From Sipunculus nudus (Eukaryota > Annelida > Sipuncula > Golfingiida > Sipunculidae), in NCBI GenBank assembly GCA_026874595.1, contig CM049315.1, forward strand, positions 72,645,416-72,709,415: DNA of 64,000 nucleotides, read 5' to 3'. The translations under genes were made by a program, and so were the position numbers. The notes beneath the pieces were generated by a model. It did not search any database, was not told the DNA's origin, and was given only the letters and a program-made list of their open reading frames with translations. Below are positions 45,735 to 59,159 of the stretch, one piece after another. Each line of letters starts with the position of its first letter. The stretch's first letter is position 1.

Positions 45735-47950
45735 ATTAGATTTGACTCCGAATTGATAAAATATGGATTTTTTACATATTCCGGTAAATTAAAATTGGGG
45801 AAACATAATTCTAATATGATTTCTGTTTAAAGAAACACACAAACGATTTTAACCTCTTAACGTTTATCTAAATATGGTTATCTATATTTTTCTGTTGGAT
45901 GAACAGCAGTTTCTTTTTCAATAAGAGTGTCATATTTAAACCTAAGCGTAATATGCTTTAACACGATTATGGTTAGACACCAACTGTGTTTTAATCTTTT
46001 GTTTATCAATCATCCATAGAACAAAAACCGTTCATTTGTGAATCAAAGGAAAATCCTACTTTTTTATAAATAAGATTTTATGCAAATTTACGAGCCTTGA
46101 GCAGAAGTGTACATTCATATAAAGTGCCTTTGACAAGGATGAATTTTAAGTAAAGGTATTTGCAATCAATAACCGTACGGTCATACTCTATTTGTAATAG
46201 ATATGAAATGAAACATTCAAGGGGTTAATATATTCATATAACATATACTGTGCTTGCCTTTATGTCGACGGGGCTATACTTTTGCGGTTTTTTTTATTTT
46301 TAACAGTTTCACAGGTTTCTTTTTTTCGCGCTCTGTCATTAGTGTAGTAGTATATTTTATTAATCAAATATGAAACTATAAACTGAAGTGACCAATTTGT
46401 TTCATAAACCGCTGAATTCACTATATTACCTAGGCCTACTATTTCTCTGACCGGATATCGCATGTTTGAACAGTCACGGAAGGCTTAGCTGACGCATGCG
46501 GAAGCATAACCCCGCTTTACGCGTGAACGTTTATCTCGAGGTGTTTTACTTATATCACTATCAGTGACCCTTATCGGATATATCTGAAGTGTATGTGTGC
46601 CAAACTAGATGGCATCTAGTGGTGCTTTAAATTAACAAGTAATAGAAGGTATTCATTCACATTGTGTCGTATTTAGTTAATGTTGTGAATAAAATTTGTT
46701 ACCTCAAGTAGTGAACGTAGCTGCTTGGGAAGCGCCACCTTGTATCTATATAAAGGACTAATGCTGATGTCACAACCGAAATCGTATGACACGCCAAACG
46801 ATGTGTGATTGGCTAGTGATGATTAACGACGTGAATATTTGAATATATTCGAAAGGTCACAGTTCATAATGGGGCGAAATACCGTGAAACAGTAGGATAT
46901 AATGTTCGACCTCAGATTTTAACTGCGAAAAATTGAAAAAGCCGCTTATTTTGCCCAAATGAAGTAGTTTGAAACTGGAAAAATGGGTTCACCACTGAGA
47001 ATTCCCTTGAAATAGCCGGTAATGTACCGCTATGAATAATTAAACTGACACTTAAAGATGAGATCAATGAAAAAAGTCTGGTATTGAAGGAACCCAGTGA
47101 TTTGTTACATGAATAAACTCATAGATACATCGTGCGCATGTATGTCATTCACAAGATTTAATTACGCCATGTTAATGCATGACGCGTCTAATAATTGTTG
47201 AACGTAACAAGCTACCTTAACATTCTTTAAAAAGCAACCAAACATGCAGCATAAAAGGTTGAGTCTACCGACTGTTCAAGCCTATATAAGGACAGACTAC
47301 AACTTTAACAACATGTTTACTTTGACCCTTGCACCTTTAATGCGCTCAAATACAGTTTTATTGAATTAGAACTGTGATTGTTTGCTAAATATGCTACATA
47401 GCGTAATAAAGCCTGACTACTGACTGTTACCGATGAAAACTGAAACTGATGACAAAAGCCAAGTGATGTACGTAACTGGCTTCGATAGGTGGGCTTTGTG
47501 GTCTCAGCGTAACCGCTCGTCGAAACTTCTCTACGTCCCTGTCCAGCGCTTCCGGAGCTTCTGCCAGTGCGTCACCTTTTAAAATATAGTACACAGCGCC
47601 TTTAACAACATGTGATTACATAAACTGATCGTGGCAAATATTTCCACTTTGCAGTTTTGACACAGCTGCGTGCGTTGATAAAGACATCCAGCTGCAGAAG
47701 CCTGCCTGCCATTGAAATATCGACAACGAACGACAAAGTTATATTTCATGGAGACCAAAAAAATCCTTAGAAGAACCATAAAACGATTGCTGCGACAGGA
47801 ACATTTGATGGTGATTGCTGCTGTAAATTCATTGTCTGTATAGATGTATATGGTCTTATTACAAAATAAGTGTCCCCACTTTATAACTGCAAAAGCGGCA
47901 ATTGCGGCCTCTTAATAATATATATGCAAATCAGCAAATTCAGGAAAATC
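45735..47950. other. No gene recognised
   Basis: AT-rich intergenic DNA without a recognisable exon or repeat boundary. Confidence 0.45.
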
Positions 47951-47954
47951 AATG

Positions 47955-49055
47955 CCCGAGTTAATGTACCACTGGTCCCCCCCCCCCCCCGTAGAAAGCA
48001 CCAGCTCCTGTTTTAAGGGAATCCGTCATAGAAGTTTCATGGGGACTTTCCTCAATGAAGGAGACAACGTCATTAAACTGCCGCATGAATTTATGCCACA
48101 ACATGACATCTTGCTTTACCGCACCCTGCAGTTTTGCCTTGTGGTATATTTGCTTCATCTTGGCGATGCAATTAAGCAATCTTCGGAAAATCCTTGCGCT
48201 TTTCTCAATCCTCGCTGCAAGTTCAGTTTGCCTGCCAAGGACATAAACTGCCGTTTGGTTGCACAAGCAGTTTCACAATTTTTCCAAAATTGCATTGATA
48301 TCCTGTAATTTATCCTCAGGTAAGGTTAATTTACAGGTGAGTGTATTTCTTCCAATACCAAGAAACACTTAACAGGTACAAGGCGCTACAAGTTTATCTC
48401 TGTTCACTTCAAGGTCCAAAGGTAATAAAAGTTTTATCATAGTTACCCAGGATTCGTAAGGTTCCAGAAGTACCAGGTAGTCATCCTGGTAGGCGACCAC
48501 ACTGTGCCCGTGTCGCTCCATCATCCGTTTTAAGCACTGTGAAATCGTATAAAAATGGGTTGGAATTGTCCTGGCTCCAAAAGGCCATTTGACTTCATAC
48601 ATTTACCCTGTCTTGCCGTCTGCAAACGTCCACTCCAGACCTGTCGCCTCCTGTGACCTCGGGTGATTAGGAATTTCCCGATTGACTTTATGTCCATTTT
48701 AGCTGCAAAATAACCATGTTTGATTAGGTTAACAGCAGAGTCAAACGATTCATATATGTGTTTATCATACTCTGGGAAATGCCAGTTCAATGAATCACCT
48801 AGCGGAAGCCTGCTATCATGTATAAGTCTATAGCCCCCGTCACTTTTTGACACCTCACCTAGGAGTCTTGGGGCTTGGTTGATGACGATACTGGCGATGC
48901 AAACCTCTTGGGTGCATTGTCTCTGCTGCTGTGCCGTTTACGGATGTTCCGGCTTCTGCGTTGTACCTGTGGAGGCTGTTGCTCTCCGGTCTCCTCATCT
49001 GCTTTTTTTTATAAATATAACTTCCTTTCTTTTGGCGTTTTAGACATAAGTACAT
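47955..49055 (-). mobile_element. Second degenerate DIRS/Ngaro-like retroelement fragment
   Basis: Minus strand. A basic Gag-like piece (49055-48855) is followed by RT pieces: KSDGGYRLIHDSR and FAAKMDIKS (48853-48680), then WPFGARTIPTHFY and the YQDD catalytic motif in VVAYQDDYLVLL (48602-48369). Next is a helical segment with LGRQTELAARIEKSARIFRR (48266-47961). A stop and frame changes interrupt it. It is a different lineage from the 15.6-17.9-kb element, judged by the RT motifs. Terminal repeats and recombinase were not seen. Confidence 0.65.
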
Positions 49056-49059
49056 TTAT

Positions 49060-50440
49060 TATTCCTATGCTATTTCTCTTTCATCATCGACACCAACAAG
49101 AAGAAGAGAACGTAATATAAAGCCACAAAAAATATATAATTTGATACAAATAAACAGGATATCAGTAAATAAAAGCCGCTCTCCAGGTATTGCACTTTAA
49201 AATAAAATTTACCATGTATACCCATGTCTAAACTTTAAGAAGAGTATGTTTCTACAACTAGACCGATAAACCATATCAGTATTACTATGCCTTTCGTATT
49301 TAGATTACATCTCCCTGGCGCCGTGTTCTACACAACATGTAAGATGTGATTAGTAACAAAACAAACAAATTTTATACAAAAAAAAATAATGTATCAAGTG
49401 TACAACACCTGTGAGTACCATAAAAAATCTCTTCCAGTGATCAATGTATGTTTTTTTTCCTCGCCTCTTCGCATTATTACTGCTATTTTGTTTCTGGACT
49501 AGATCTACTATTGTATGGTTTAAAAAATTCAGAAAAGATATTTCCGCATATAAATTTTTTTTATCGCTGTATACAAAGTTGTCCTTGTTTAATCAAATAA
49601 TTATAAGGGTTCCATTTCCTTTTCATATTTATGTGCTCACCGAAAACCACTTGTCAAATTGTGACGGACATCCGACTCTCACTAAAGTCGTTCCAGGTTA
49701 TTAAATTAATTCATATCAAAACAGTTATGTGTATTGACAGGAGACGAACATGTGCTCCAGAGGAGCAATACTTCAATTACAATATTCTTAGTCAGGACTA
49801 TCTACTAGTTTCATTTTGTATAATTTCTCTCTAGATTGGATTATTCGGTGGAGGAACTTCCTGAAAATCCTCGGATTTTGTATAATACAGGTATCTGTTA
49901 TGGTGACTAATACACAAATAGAATTGTTCATTAGATATATCAAACACATCTTGCCAATATGAAGGAGCTGTTGGTATTTGTGTGTTATTTGTGTGTTATA
50001 AAGGGTTTTCCATTTACTCTGTAAAACTTACTGCTTGATGTGCAAACTACTGAATTTCTCTTTTCTTGGGTTAAATATTTTCCCATTGTTTTGGTATTGT
50101 TTTAGTTGAACAGTACAATTTAAGAGAGTTCGTATTTAAATTATATCTTTGTTTCAAGTTCGGGGCCTTCAGGAAATACCCTTGATCATTGACAATATCT
50201 TTAATCTTCTTTATACCAGATTTATACAAGTTGTTGTAAAGTATACTTGTTTTAAGAATAGTGATAAATAGATTGTGATATTATTTCCTGTTTCATGTCC
50301 TTAATATTTGTAGGAGGGACTAGGATTTTGAATCTGCAACAGCATTAATAATGGCCCTATAAAACGGTGGGTTGATGGGTTGGAGTATGAGGCTACAACG
50401 ACTTAGAAATAGATCTTTTACCTCCATTTCCAAGATATGA
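49060..50440. other. No gene recognised
   Basis: AT-rich DNA between the DIRS-like and L1-like fragments. Part may be the 3' end of the LINE, but no tail could be placed. Confidence 0.4.
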
Positions 50441-50449
50441 ATTTATAAA

Positions 50450-53400
50450 CATTTCTTTAACAGGCATTGAATCGTTACAAACTCTTTTGATCAAATTACG
50501 ATTTGATGCCTAGTCTTGTGTTTGGTAATTTAATACCTCCTTCGCTTATATGTTTTATTATGACATTATATTTCATTTAAGGCGTTGAGTTTTCCATAGA
50601 AATGCATTCATAAGCTTTTGGGTATCTTTTAAATATGTTTCCGTAACATGATAAACTGACATACAGTAAATTATTTGAAATAGTCCAAACGTCTTAGTTA
50701 TAAAGGTTCTTCCTCGAAGGGTAAATGCTCTGCATAGCCGGATATTAAATTTATTTTTCAGCTTTCCTATGTTTTCTTTTACATTATGTTCCATACTTTC
50801 ATGTTCATTCTGACATATAGTAATACCCAGTGTTTTAAATTTCTCCTTAAACCATCTGACTGGGAGATGACCATCTTCCTTTCCTGCTCTGCTCCCTACC
50901 CACCTAGCCATATTTACTGTTAGACCAGAATACATTTCAAAATATTTGAATGTTTTGAGCACCAGTTTCCCGGATAATAAATCAACCACAAAACATGTAG
51001 TGTTAACAGCAAATCGAAAAAGTTTTACCTGAAAGTTATTCACAGAAATGCCCTTAATCATCCTGTTGTTTCTAATGTTAATAGTCAACAATTCTACCGA
51101 TAGTACAAATAGAATAGGCGAAAGTGAACATTGATATGAGAATATTAGAAGGCTGTGTTGATGCTGATTGGTTGATTATGTCCTGTATGATTCCCAAATT
51201 CTCCAAATATAACGTCCTGGGATGAATCCTGTTTAGTTACGATGTATAAATTTTGTTAAGTATGGATTTTGTCTATTTTAAAGTGCCTTGGCTATAATCT
51301 TATAACTAAAAAGAAGCAAGGAAATTGTCCACAATTTTTTTTATTTGTTTCAAGTCTTAATCTTTTTTGTCTAGTAGGATTATTATTCCTCGATTTTGTT
51401 CAAGAGGAATCTGTCTCTGTATTATTTTTTTACCTATAGTATTTCTGATGGTCACTGATTAGATAAGTTTTCTATTCTTCTTGATTTCAGAAATTGATTT
51501 TGAAGTGTAGTTCCTTTTTTAAGATAAGAAAAACCCTTTTCACCATCCTCGTACCACCGCTGTTTTGAACAGATTATGAAAGCTCTTCTTTATTTAACTA
51601 ATATTTCTTCTGTGTTTTAACTCTCTTCCGTCATTTTGAATACTGGATTGAGTATCCCCTGATTTCACGTTTCACAGTGTTCAAAATGGTATGTTTATTT
51701 TCAAGTTACATATATTTTATTTTCAAACCAGTCAACATTGTTTTCATAACATTTACAAATTCAAAATCTTGAAGCAATTAATTAATTATTAAATTTTCAG
51801 TATCCCGCCCCTGTTGGCTGACTATTGTCACCCTCTACTGAAATGATTATCATACTGTGATCAGATATAGTTGTTGCTTTTATAACAGAGGATTTAATAT
51901 TAAGCATTATGGAGTCTGAGGAAAGGAAATAGTCTAATCTAGATGCAGTATGCAGATTATATTGTACTCTTGTATATCCATTTTTATTTAGATTAAGGAC
52001 CCTCTGGGCATCGACTAAATAATAATCCTTCATTACACTAAGCAATTCGGTGGCTGACTGTCTTACTTTTTCATGGCAGGCACTCGTTTTACCAATTTTT
52101 GGATTCATGATAAATTTTAAAGTTACCATAAATAATCCCCATTGGCCAATATATCGATTTAACTATTCTCGCAATGTTTGAATAAATTTTATTTGGTCTC
52201 TAAGGTGAACTCTGGTCTGGAAAATAAACATCGATAAGTAAAAGTTCGGTACCTTCATCAGAGTGAATTTGCCATTTAGATCTACAGTAGTATTTATGTT
52301 AGTTATATCGAGGTTCACTGTCCACTATATGGCTACCCTTTTACTATTCCCTAATTCGTTGCAGCATCCCTTCATTAGACCATACATTTTCATCCTGAGG
52401 CTGGCTATGGTGTCTCCTGAAGGAAAGTGATACGCGTTTTATAATCCCTCAATAAAGAAAATATATTTTTTTGCCTTTTAAGTCGACTCTGCTAGAATAA
52501 AGGAAGTCTTTGTAGAGGCGAAGATGTGTTTGTAAAGTATCTGTCTCGAAAGAGCGGCGTGAAGCTTCAGGAGACCTGTTATGCACCGATTGGCATATTT
52601 TAAAGGCAGGTATTGTTAAAAGATAGATGAAAGGAACACCATTTCCAAAGGTGTGAACAAAAAAGGTTAACGTAAACAAAATTATGAATTTTTTGAAAGT
52701 TCGGTTAACCCATACGTTTGAATAAAAGTAAGCTCCGCCGAAAACAAAATAATTTTGTGTAGTAATAGTTTCTGCTTAGAAAAAAATCAATGCATAATTT
52801 ATATTTTCATTTTATGAAATATGAAAGCTTGCTTTCCTGATTTACAACATATGTTCGGTTAAAAAAAATGTTAGGATGAGCTATCTCCGGACCCACGATT
52901 TGTGAATACTGTGTGTTGGGTGATGTTCTACGCCCCTCAGTCCAGGTTATGAGAGCCTGGGAAGAACTGAAAGTACACATTTGTTTTAAAAGTCCTTCAC
53001 CACGATGTTGCCATCCGCTGTCCAACAGTCCGCAATTAATCCTTCTAGCTTCAGTTGCCTAGTAACTCTGTACATGGATTGACGTGTTTTGGTCGTCTTC
53101 ATTTATGTAGACAATTCTAGCATTTTCCCCAGCGAATTTTAATTTGTTTCGAGCTCTGTATATACGGGCTCGAGTTTGATACGAAACAAATTTGATAAGA
53201 ATCGGTCTTGCTTTCGCATAGGACTGTTTTCGCCTGACACGGTGTGACCTGTCTATATCAGAGGGACTAAAATCAATGTCTAACATATTTCTGGCAAGTA
53301 ATTATTTTTGTATAAGTATCTTCTTCCATTACATTCCTGCCAGTCATTCGTTATCAGGGGAGACGTGTGTTTGGAGTACTGGCTCTGTTGATCTATTTGG

Positions 53401-53545
53401 TTTTGAAGATCCATGACAGTTTGATTAAGTAATGTGCCTGTCCCTCTACACGTTCCTCAAGATCTCTGCGTTTGCATTGTCAGCCGGATCCACGATACTG
53501 GTCAACGCTTTTTGAAGGGAATCTGTTGCCATTGCATTAATTAAA
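50450..53545 (-). mobile_element. Degenerate L1-like (non-LTR) retrotransposon
   Basis: Minus strand. An ORF1-like RNA-binding piece with DIDRSHRVRRK and ARPILIKFVSYQTRARIYRA (53286-53059) comes first. The C-terminal end of an AP-type endonuclease follows, with SRLDYFL and ISDHSMI (52129-51797). Then comes the region after the RT palm, with IGKLKNKFNIRLCRAFTLRG and TFITKTFGLFQIIY (51091-50573). Order and motifs fit the L1/Tx1 group. The catalytic RT core that should separate the last two parts is mostly missing, so the copy is internally deleted. Frameshifts are frequent. Confidence 0.7.
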
Positions 53546-53809
53546 AATTGCGTGAACCTCCTAGATTCTGTAGACAAATTGTCTTTAGTATTTATCCTGA
53601 ACATGTTTTCATTCCATCTCAATATGGCTGAATTTATCCCAAAGAAAGTTACCCTTGGGCTAAATATTAGTCCTCATTTCATTAGTCCTTTCCATTTCCC
53701 CCCTAATATCGCTCCTGAATTAATGATTAACGTGTAATTTACACAAGTGAAGGTATTATTTATAGGAAGTGCCCATTTTTATACAAACAAAGGATACCTG
53801 GGAAATATT

Positions 53810-53812
<3 letters not shown>

Positions 53813-53861
<49 letters not shown>
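53813..53861. repeat. (TA)n microsatellite upstream of copy 5
   Basis: A TA tract inside the duplicated upstream block. At the matching place upstream of copy 4 (31062-31072) there is only a short CATATATATAT. Confidence 0.95.
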
Positions 53862-53863
<2 letters not shown>

Positions 53864-55129
53864 ATAGATTTTACTTTCCTAACTTTATCTTCGATTTTTA
53901 CCGGAGTCACAAATAAATCCCCTTTCCATATTTTCCTCCATCACCTTAAGTGTCAATTGCAATAACATAAATCACTATTCACTTAGGTAACTCCCCTGTT
54001 ACCTGAATGCAATATATCATGAAGACCCTCCCCACCCCCGCTTTATTTAATTTATATTCAAGGTGTCCACGTCAGTATTTATACCAGCCTTTATTGTTCA
54101 TCTACCATTATCTTTCCTCCGAAAATGTTATTATCCGTTGAAACAATAATATTTCTAATATAGCAGTCTCATTAAATGTATCCCTACTGAGTCCCTGTAA
54201 ATCTGAGCGAAGCCGACCGTTTTTCCTATTAGAAAAATAAGCTGGACTTAAAATTATGCCAAATAATAGAACTCTGATTTGACTGAAGATTGCACCTAAT
54301 AATCATTCTAGAATATTGTCGATCCTAAATATGTGAAGAAAGATTAAAAAAAAAACTTGCCGCCATAACACTTCATGTCTATGTTTATATTAACAACGGC
54401 GCGTCACTGATATTAATACGCAAAGTAGATTTGAATGCAAAAAATAAAAAAAAATATAAAGTTAACGATGAAATGTTTATTATATTTGAATTAATGTTGT
54501 TAATGCATGTTCTATATTAATTTTGCACCCTTTACTTAATAAATGCCAATTTCAGTTTCTACGCAAAATAGCTCGATTTCATCACAAAAAAGTGCAATGC
54601 GAACAACCGCAAGATGAGTTTTATCCTTGACAATATATCTGGATAAAGCCTCTATGTGGAGAATGTCCCTGTGTACACGTTAATAGACTGACTCCAGCCC
54701 CCTCCCCTGATATTAACTAAGGTCATAAAACTTACATAAAACCCAAGTACGGGTGTATGTGTGAGCTTTCAGAAGTTACAGGTAATGCAGAGAACACATC
54801 TAACGGGACAACCCCTCTGTCCACCATAATAAAGCACTGTTCACTAGCCGCAGACAGCGACGTTACAGTCTTTATATGTTATAACTGTTGAGACCCGGAA
54901 TCCAAAAGCGGTAAAATGGGATTATTGCGCAAAGTGATATGTTATTCTTGGAAAGGATATTGAATAGAAATATTCCTTTAAGTTGTTAAATAAAAATTTT
55001 TACTTTACATTTAATGTTGTTAGTCCTGTAAACCTAACCGATAATTCTGCAAAGCATGAAGCGCCTGTACCATAAATATTTGGCAGTCTAGTCTGGAGAA
55101 ACATGAAGCATACTTTTTTTAATTGTTGG

Positions 55130-55375
55130 AGGATTTAACCGCCTCAAATGTTAAGCTGTCTTATCTAATTTTTAGTTAAAGAATTTGCATCTGCACAGTT
55201 TCATATCGGTTTGGACTACGATACAGGGCTGTGACACTCGGTTCCTATCACATCATTTTGTATCCTGGTGTCACCTAGGCCCGGTGTGGCCGCACCATAA
55301 TCTTTCCAATTGCAAGGTCATTTCACCGAGGAACCACTAATGACGCACTGGTTTTGGAGTGATAAACTGCTGTAG
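55130..55375 (-). repeat. tRNA-derived SINE, 3' portion
   Basis: Reverse orientation. It starts with the complement of the family tail (GAGG.TTTAACCGCCTC) and contains the TATCCTGGTGTCACCTAGGCCCGGTGT and GCAAGGTCATT body blocks. The tRNA-related head is absent. Confidence 0.65.
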
Positions 55376-56779
55376 GGCACATTAAACATGAATACCTAAC
55401 TCAGTGGGCATTTATATTTGGCCGGTAAGCCTAACGCGAGTCGTGATACAAGCCAAACGGGGGAATGTACTGCAACATTTACCCATCCTGTTCCCCTGAT
55501 CCCTTAGCAAAAAGCCGATTACCTCCACATCAGGTATGCGTCATGAACTATAATACAAAAGAATGCATGTGAACCCAGAAACTAAACTGGTCTCTCTCTA
55601 TTAACGAGTCATTTCTTGTAGAGCACACAATTGCATCTTGTTAACGCCTTACGGTCCTCCTTGAAGGATGTAAGACCCTCAGACGCTAAGTAGGCTGATC
55701 GCAGACACTATAATGTCAGAGGGCCGTGTCAAATGTCAAATGGCGCTACATGCAAATACGCATATACGCTGACGAATACTGGTTTTACACAGTTACAGTT
55801 ACAGGATCACATTGCGCTTTCCATGCCTGTACGCACATTGGTTTCACCTTTACATAGACGAAAGGACACATGAATTTGAGAAGGTTCATCCCACGTTAGG
55901 TCATACAGCTGTTCGAAACAATAGCCATCTATAAATCAATGTCCTTTTAATATGTAGGCTGACTTATCTCTGAAGGTTTGCTATGACGTACACGGAGATT
56001 CCTGGCCACAGCTTCCGTTCCATGTGATAGAAATGATAATTTATTGTTTTTATAAACACCTGCATGCATATTAATCTGTGAATTTGACAAATCCCCTATA
56101 GCAAGAGCAGACGACATCGAACGCGAGGCATTGTGGGAACGTTCTACCGCGGACACGTACTCATCGTTAGTCCAGTATCACCATGGTAACGGACCGATTA
56201 TAGTGCCTTGGAGTCAAATTCATTCTGGTGTCGGACAAGTTCAGGTTGTATACCAAGACCTAACTATCATCAACTGAACTATTTAGATATAATAGCTTGT
56301 AAAAGCTCACAGTTTATAATAGGCGTTCGAGGCGGGGAAATCGAATGCTGGCCAAATTTACTACAAACGAATTAGTTCTACCCGGCCAAAGTCCTACCAG
56401 CATGTCACCTTCAGGAAAGCTTCATCTGTAGCTTTTATAATAATATGACGGGCTTTGGGACCTTTAGTTCATTAGTATTTAATTTAGTATACATGGACAG
56501 CTTTATGCTATCTTTATATTGATTTCAGGCTTTGAAGTTGACGTACCACACACACACACACACACACTTATATATATAGGGATAATGCACATTATCTTAT
56601 TTTTACGAAAGTTAAACCATGAACACATAATAAACCACATAGCCCAGAAAGTTTAATTTCAATCTGCAAAAATAACAGAAAGTCGCACTCAAAATCGCCA
56701 TTGAAAGCAGACATAGGATGGACATACGTGCATCGCGACACAGGGAGCACTAAAAGTTAAAGTACACATGCAGAGCTCC

Positions 56780-57118
56780 AAAACAAGCCTATTGTCCGCG
56801 CGTAACATTTTGACACTCGTAAACTTATCCTTGAGCAGTAACTCGATAGACGGTGGATCGCCCGTGGTGCGTATCTGTGCGTATATCACTCATCAGTGTG
56901 TCCACGGAATGAACCATTATGTACTCACCTGGTTTGACAACTCTCTGCCATGTGACTATGACTGACCTCGACACTACACGAGCATACATATCAAAGTGGA
57001 CTCTATACAACTGGAGTATGGATATCAGGGTCATACCTGTCCAGATGTGAATTCCAATGCTGTGAACATGAGGTTAATTTAGTCTTGACAGACAGAGTTA
57101 TAGCCGGGAAGGTAATGT
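56780..57118 (+). promoter_or_regulatory. Conserved upstream block of copy 5 (paralogue of 35020-35400)
   Basis: Collinear with the block upstream of copy 4, including the minus-strand donor-like CCAG/GTGAGTA (56923-56932) and the plus-strand GAAG/GTAATG near 57115. Candidate promoter or first noncoding exon. Confidence 0.45.
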
Positions 57119-58949
57119 GCGAATTTGTATTTTTGATACACCGCGGTAGCGGCTTTTTCACCCTCTAAAATTAGAGTTTAGCAAACTAAAATAAAAAAAA
57201 ATGCATTGTAAAGCACTATGGGGATGGAAATATTTTCATTTTTTACAACGCCTCATGGTGACAGTTAAAATAAACTAGGCCATTTGATAGATTTTACACT
57301 TTCTCATAACATCTACCACTTGCTAGAAAAATTCCGTTTGAACTTCATATATTCGTCATCTCCATACCCCCCCCCCCGCATGTTTGCTCAACTTCTGACC
57401 GCCGGTATAAAACTCGTCTCCCACGGGTGACTGCATGATGGCCAACTTGTACGCAGCACATGAAATGACTTGTTGCCAAAGTGATTGATTTACAATTTGG
57501 TTTGCGAGTTCCACGTATTCTTCACTCGTAACCTTATGTTAAAATTCTTGGTAGATATAGGTGCAATGGGATGGATGGCCTTTGCAGTGCGTATCCCAAA
57601 TGACTTGAACCAGGATTCAAATAGGTCTGCCAGTCCAATATACCTATCAACTTAGTCGTTCATTCAATGTGACTGGTTTCATGTTCGCGAGGTTAAGATT
57701 TTCAAATTTCATCGCTTCGCTTAGGGCCTTTTTTCCCTCGATCTCACCATACAATAACAATTACATATTATCCATTATTATGTGCGCAAAAATTGTAAAC
57801 TAAATTAGACAGGATCCAAATGAACATCGAACCAGTTGAAATAGTGTTTAATATTACCAGATACTTTTATAATAGCAATCTTTGATTTACTGGTAACACG
57901 TGATAGACCAACCAGCTTAACTCACTGGGGCGGTGGAACAAGAACCTGAGAGGAGAATTGATACTTCCTTTGATAATTGTGCATATATTGATTTAAACAT
58001 TATGATGTTATGTGAGAAAACAAAATTTAAACTCGGAGATGTGTCACATCAACTGTAATTGTTGAAATTGGTAGCACGTAAAACCTGTGGTAATAGAAAA
58101 TGTTTTAATTCCTCATGTATAATTGCCATAATACTTAACGCAGTATTTATAACATTTAACTGTATATTTATTAACTTGTTTATCCATATCTCTAATTCAC
58201 GCCGATGAAATCTTTATGACAGTGTGAAGTGAGACATGGATTTACACTTTCAAAAAGATTTATTAGCGTGGATTGCATTCGTTTATTGTCTTTGAGCATA
58301 CTGACAACAGCACAAGTTACTTGGACCATGTTTTTATATGAACTATATACATATACACAATAAAATTGATAAAACAGATTTTCATTTTTTATTTTGCATC
58401 ACAGATGTAAGATATTACATTAGCTTTTTTATTCGGTTATCTTTAGTAATTAGCCAGCTGTTCGCTTATATTCCATGTATCAATAGACTTTGTATATGTT
58501 TCAACAGGTCCTGTATTTATCATGGAGAGCAATCAAGTAACCCGGATGAACTGTCCTGGTTGCCATGGCACCAGAAGGAGGATGGGGATGGATGGTTGTG
58601 CTGGGGTCTGCCATAGTTCACGTCGTATGTACAGGTAACCAGACAATTCAAACTCTCCAGTTTTAATGTTAATTTGGATATTTTTATAATGTTTGTATTG
58701 ATGATATTGCCAGTCTTTGTATGTTTCACGTGGTTTACATTAGTTACTATGTTTGCCACTTAAAGTAAATTAGTCTGGATGACGGTCATTGAGGCAGGAA
58801 CTTCTTTTGTTGCCCATACTAATGGCCCGTTACGTTGAATGTTGTCTAACCCTGATATTTGCATATGAGAACGTCACGGAGCCGTTGAAGGACATTCCTT
58901 CTTAGAAGTTTTTAGGGATGTTGTCCTGTCCAGATATGTTTACGTTTCA

Positions 58950-59155
58950 GGTCTGGAACTGGAAAATAAAGAACCAATTAGATTTTGGTGTGGATCCTGA
59001 ACATGATCCGGTTTCAGGAACGTCATCAAGGAATATTCACGAGTATAGACTGGAATGAACATAGGAACATATGCCGAATGAATGAAAGGAAACACGGTTT
59101 TGAGAGCATCAAACACTAAGAACCCCCTACACGGGGGAGGCTCCCATTCCTTAGA
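58950..59155 (+). repeat. MITE-like repeat, CCTCCGCC family, partial, in intron 1 of copy 5
   Basis: The core ACCAATTAGATTTTGGTGTGGATCCTGAACATGATCCGG and AGGAACGTCATCAAGGAATATTCACGAG, ending CATTCCTTAGAATG. The 5' end is lost. Confidence 0.6.
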
Positions 59156-59159
59156 ATGG

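Larger units (their letters stand above)
53680..58507 (+). repeat. Upstream region of copy 5, segmental duplicate of 30350-36970
   Basis: Collinear conserved blocks as listed for the copy 4 upstream region. It is shorter because the MITE, the SINE at 34001 and the tRNA-Pro-like repeat of the copy 4 side are absent. It has its own reverse SINE piece at 55130. Confidence 0.75.

Noticed and set aside
47952-48308. 118-residue plus-strand open frame
   Set aside because: It is the antisense shadow of the DIRS-like fragment, whose minus strand carries recognisable RT-region motifs.
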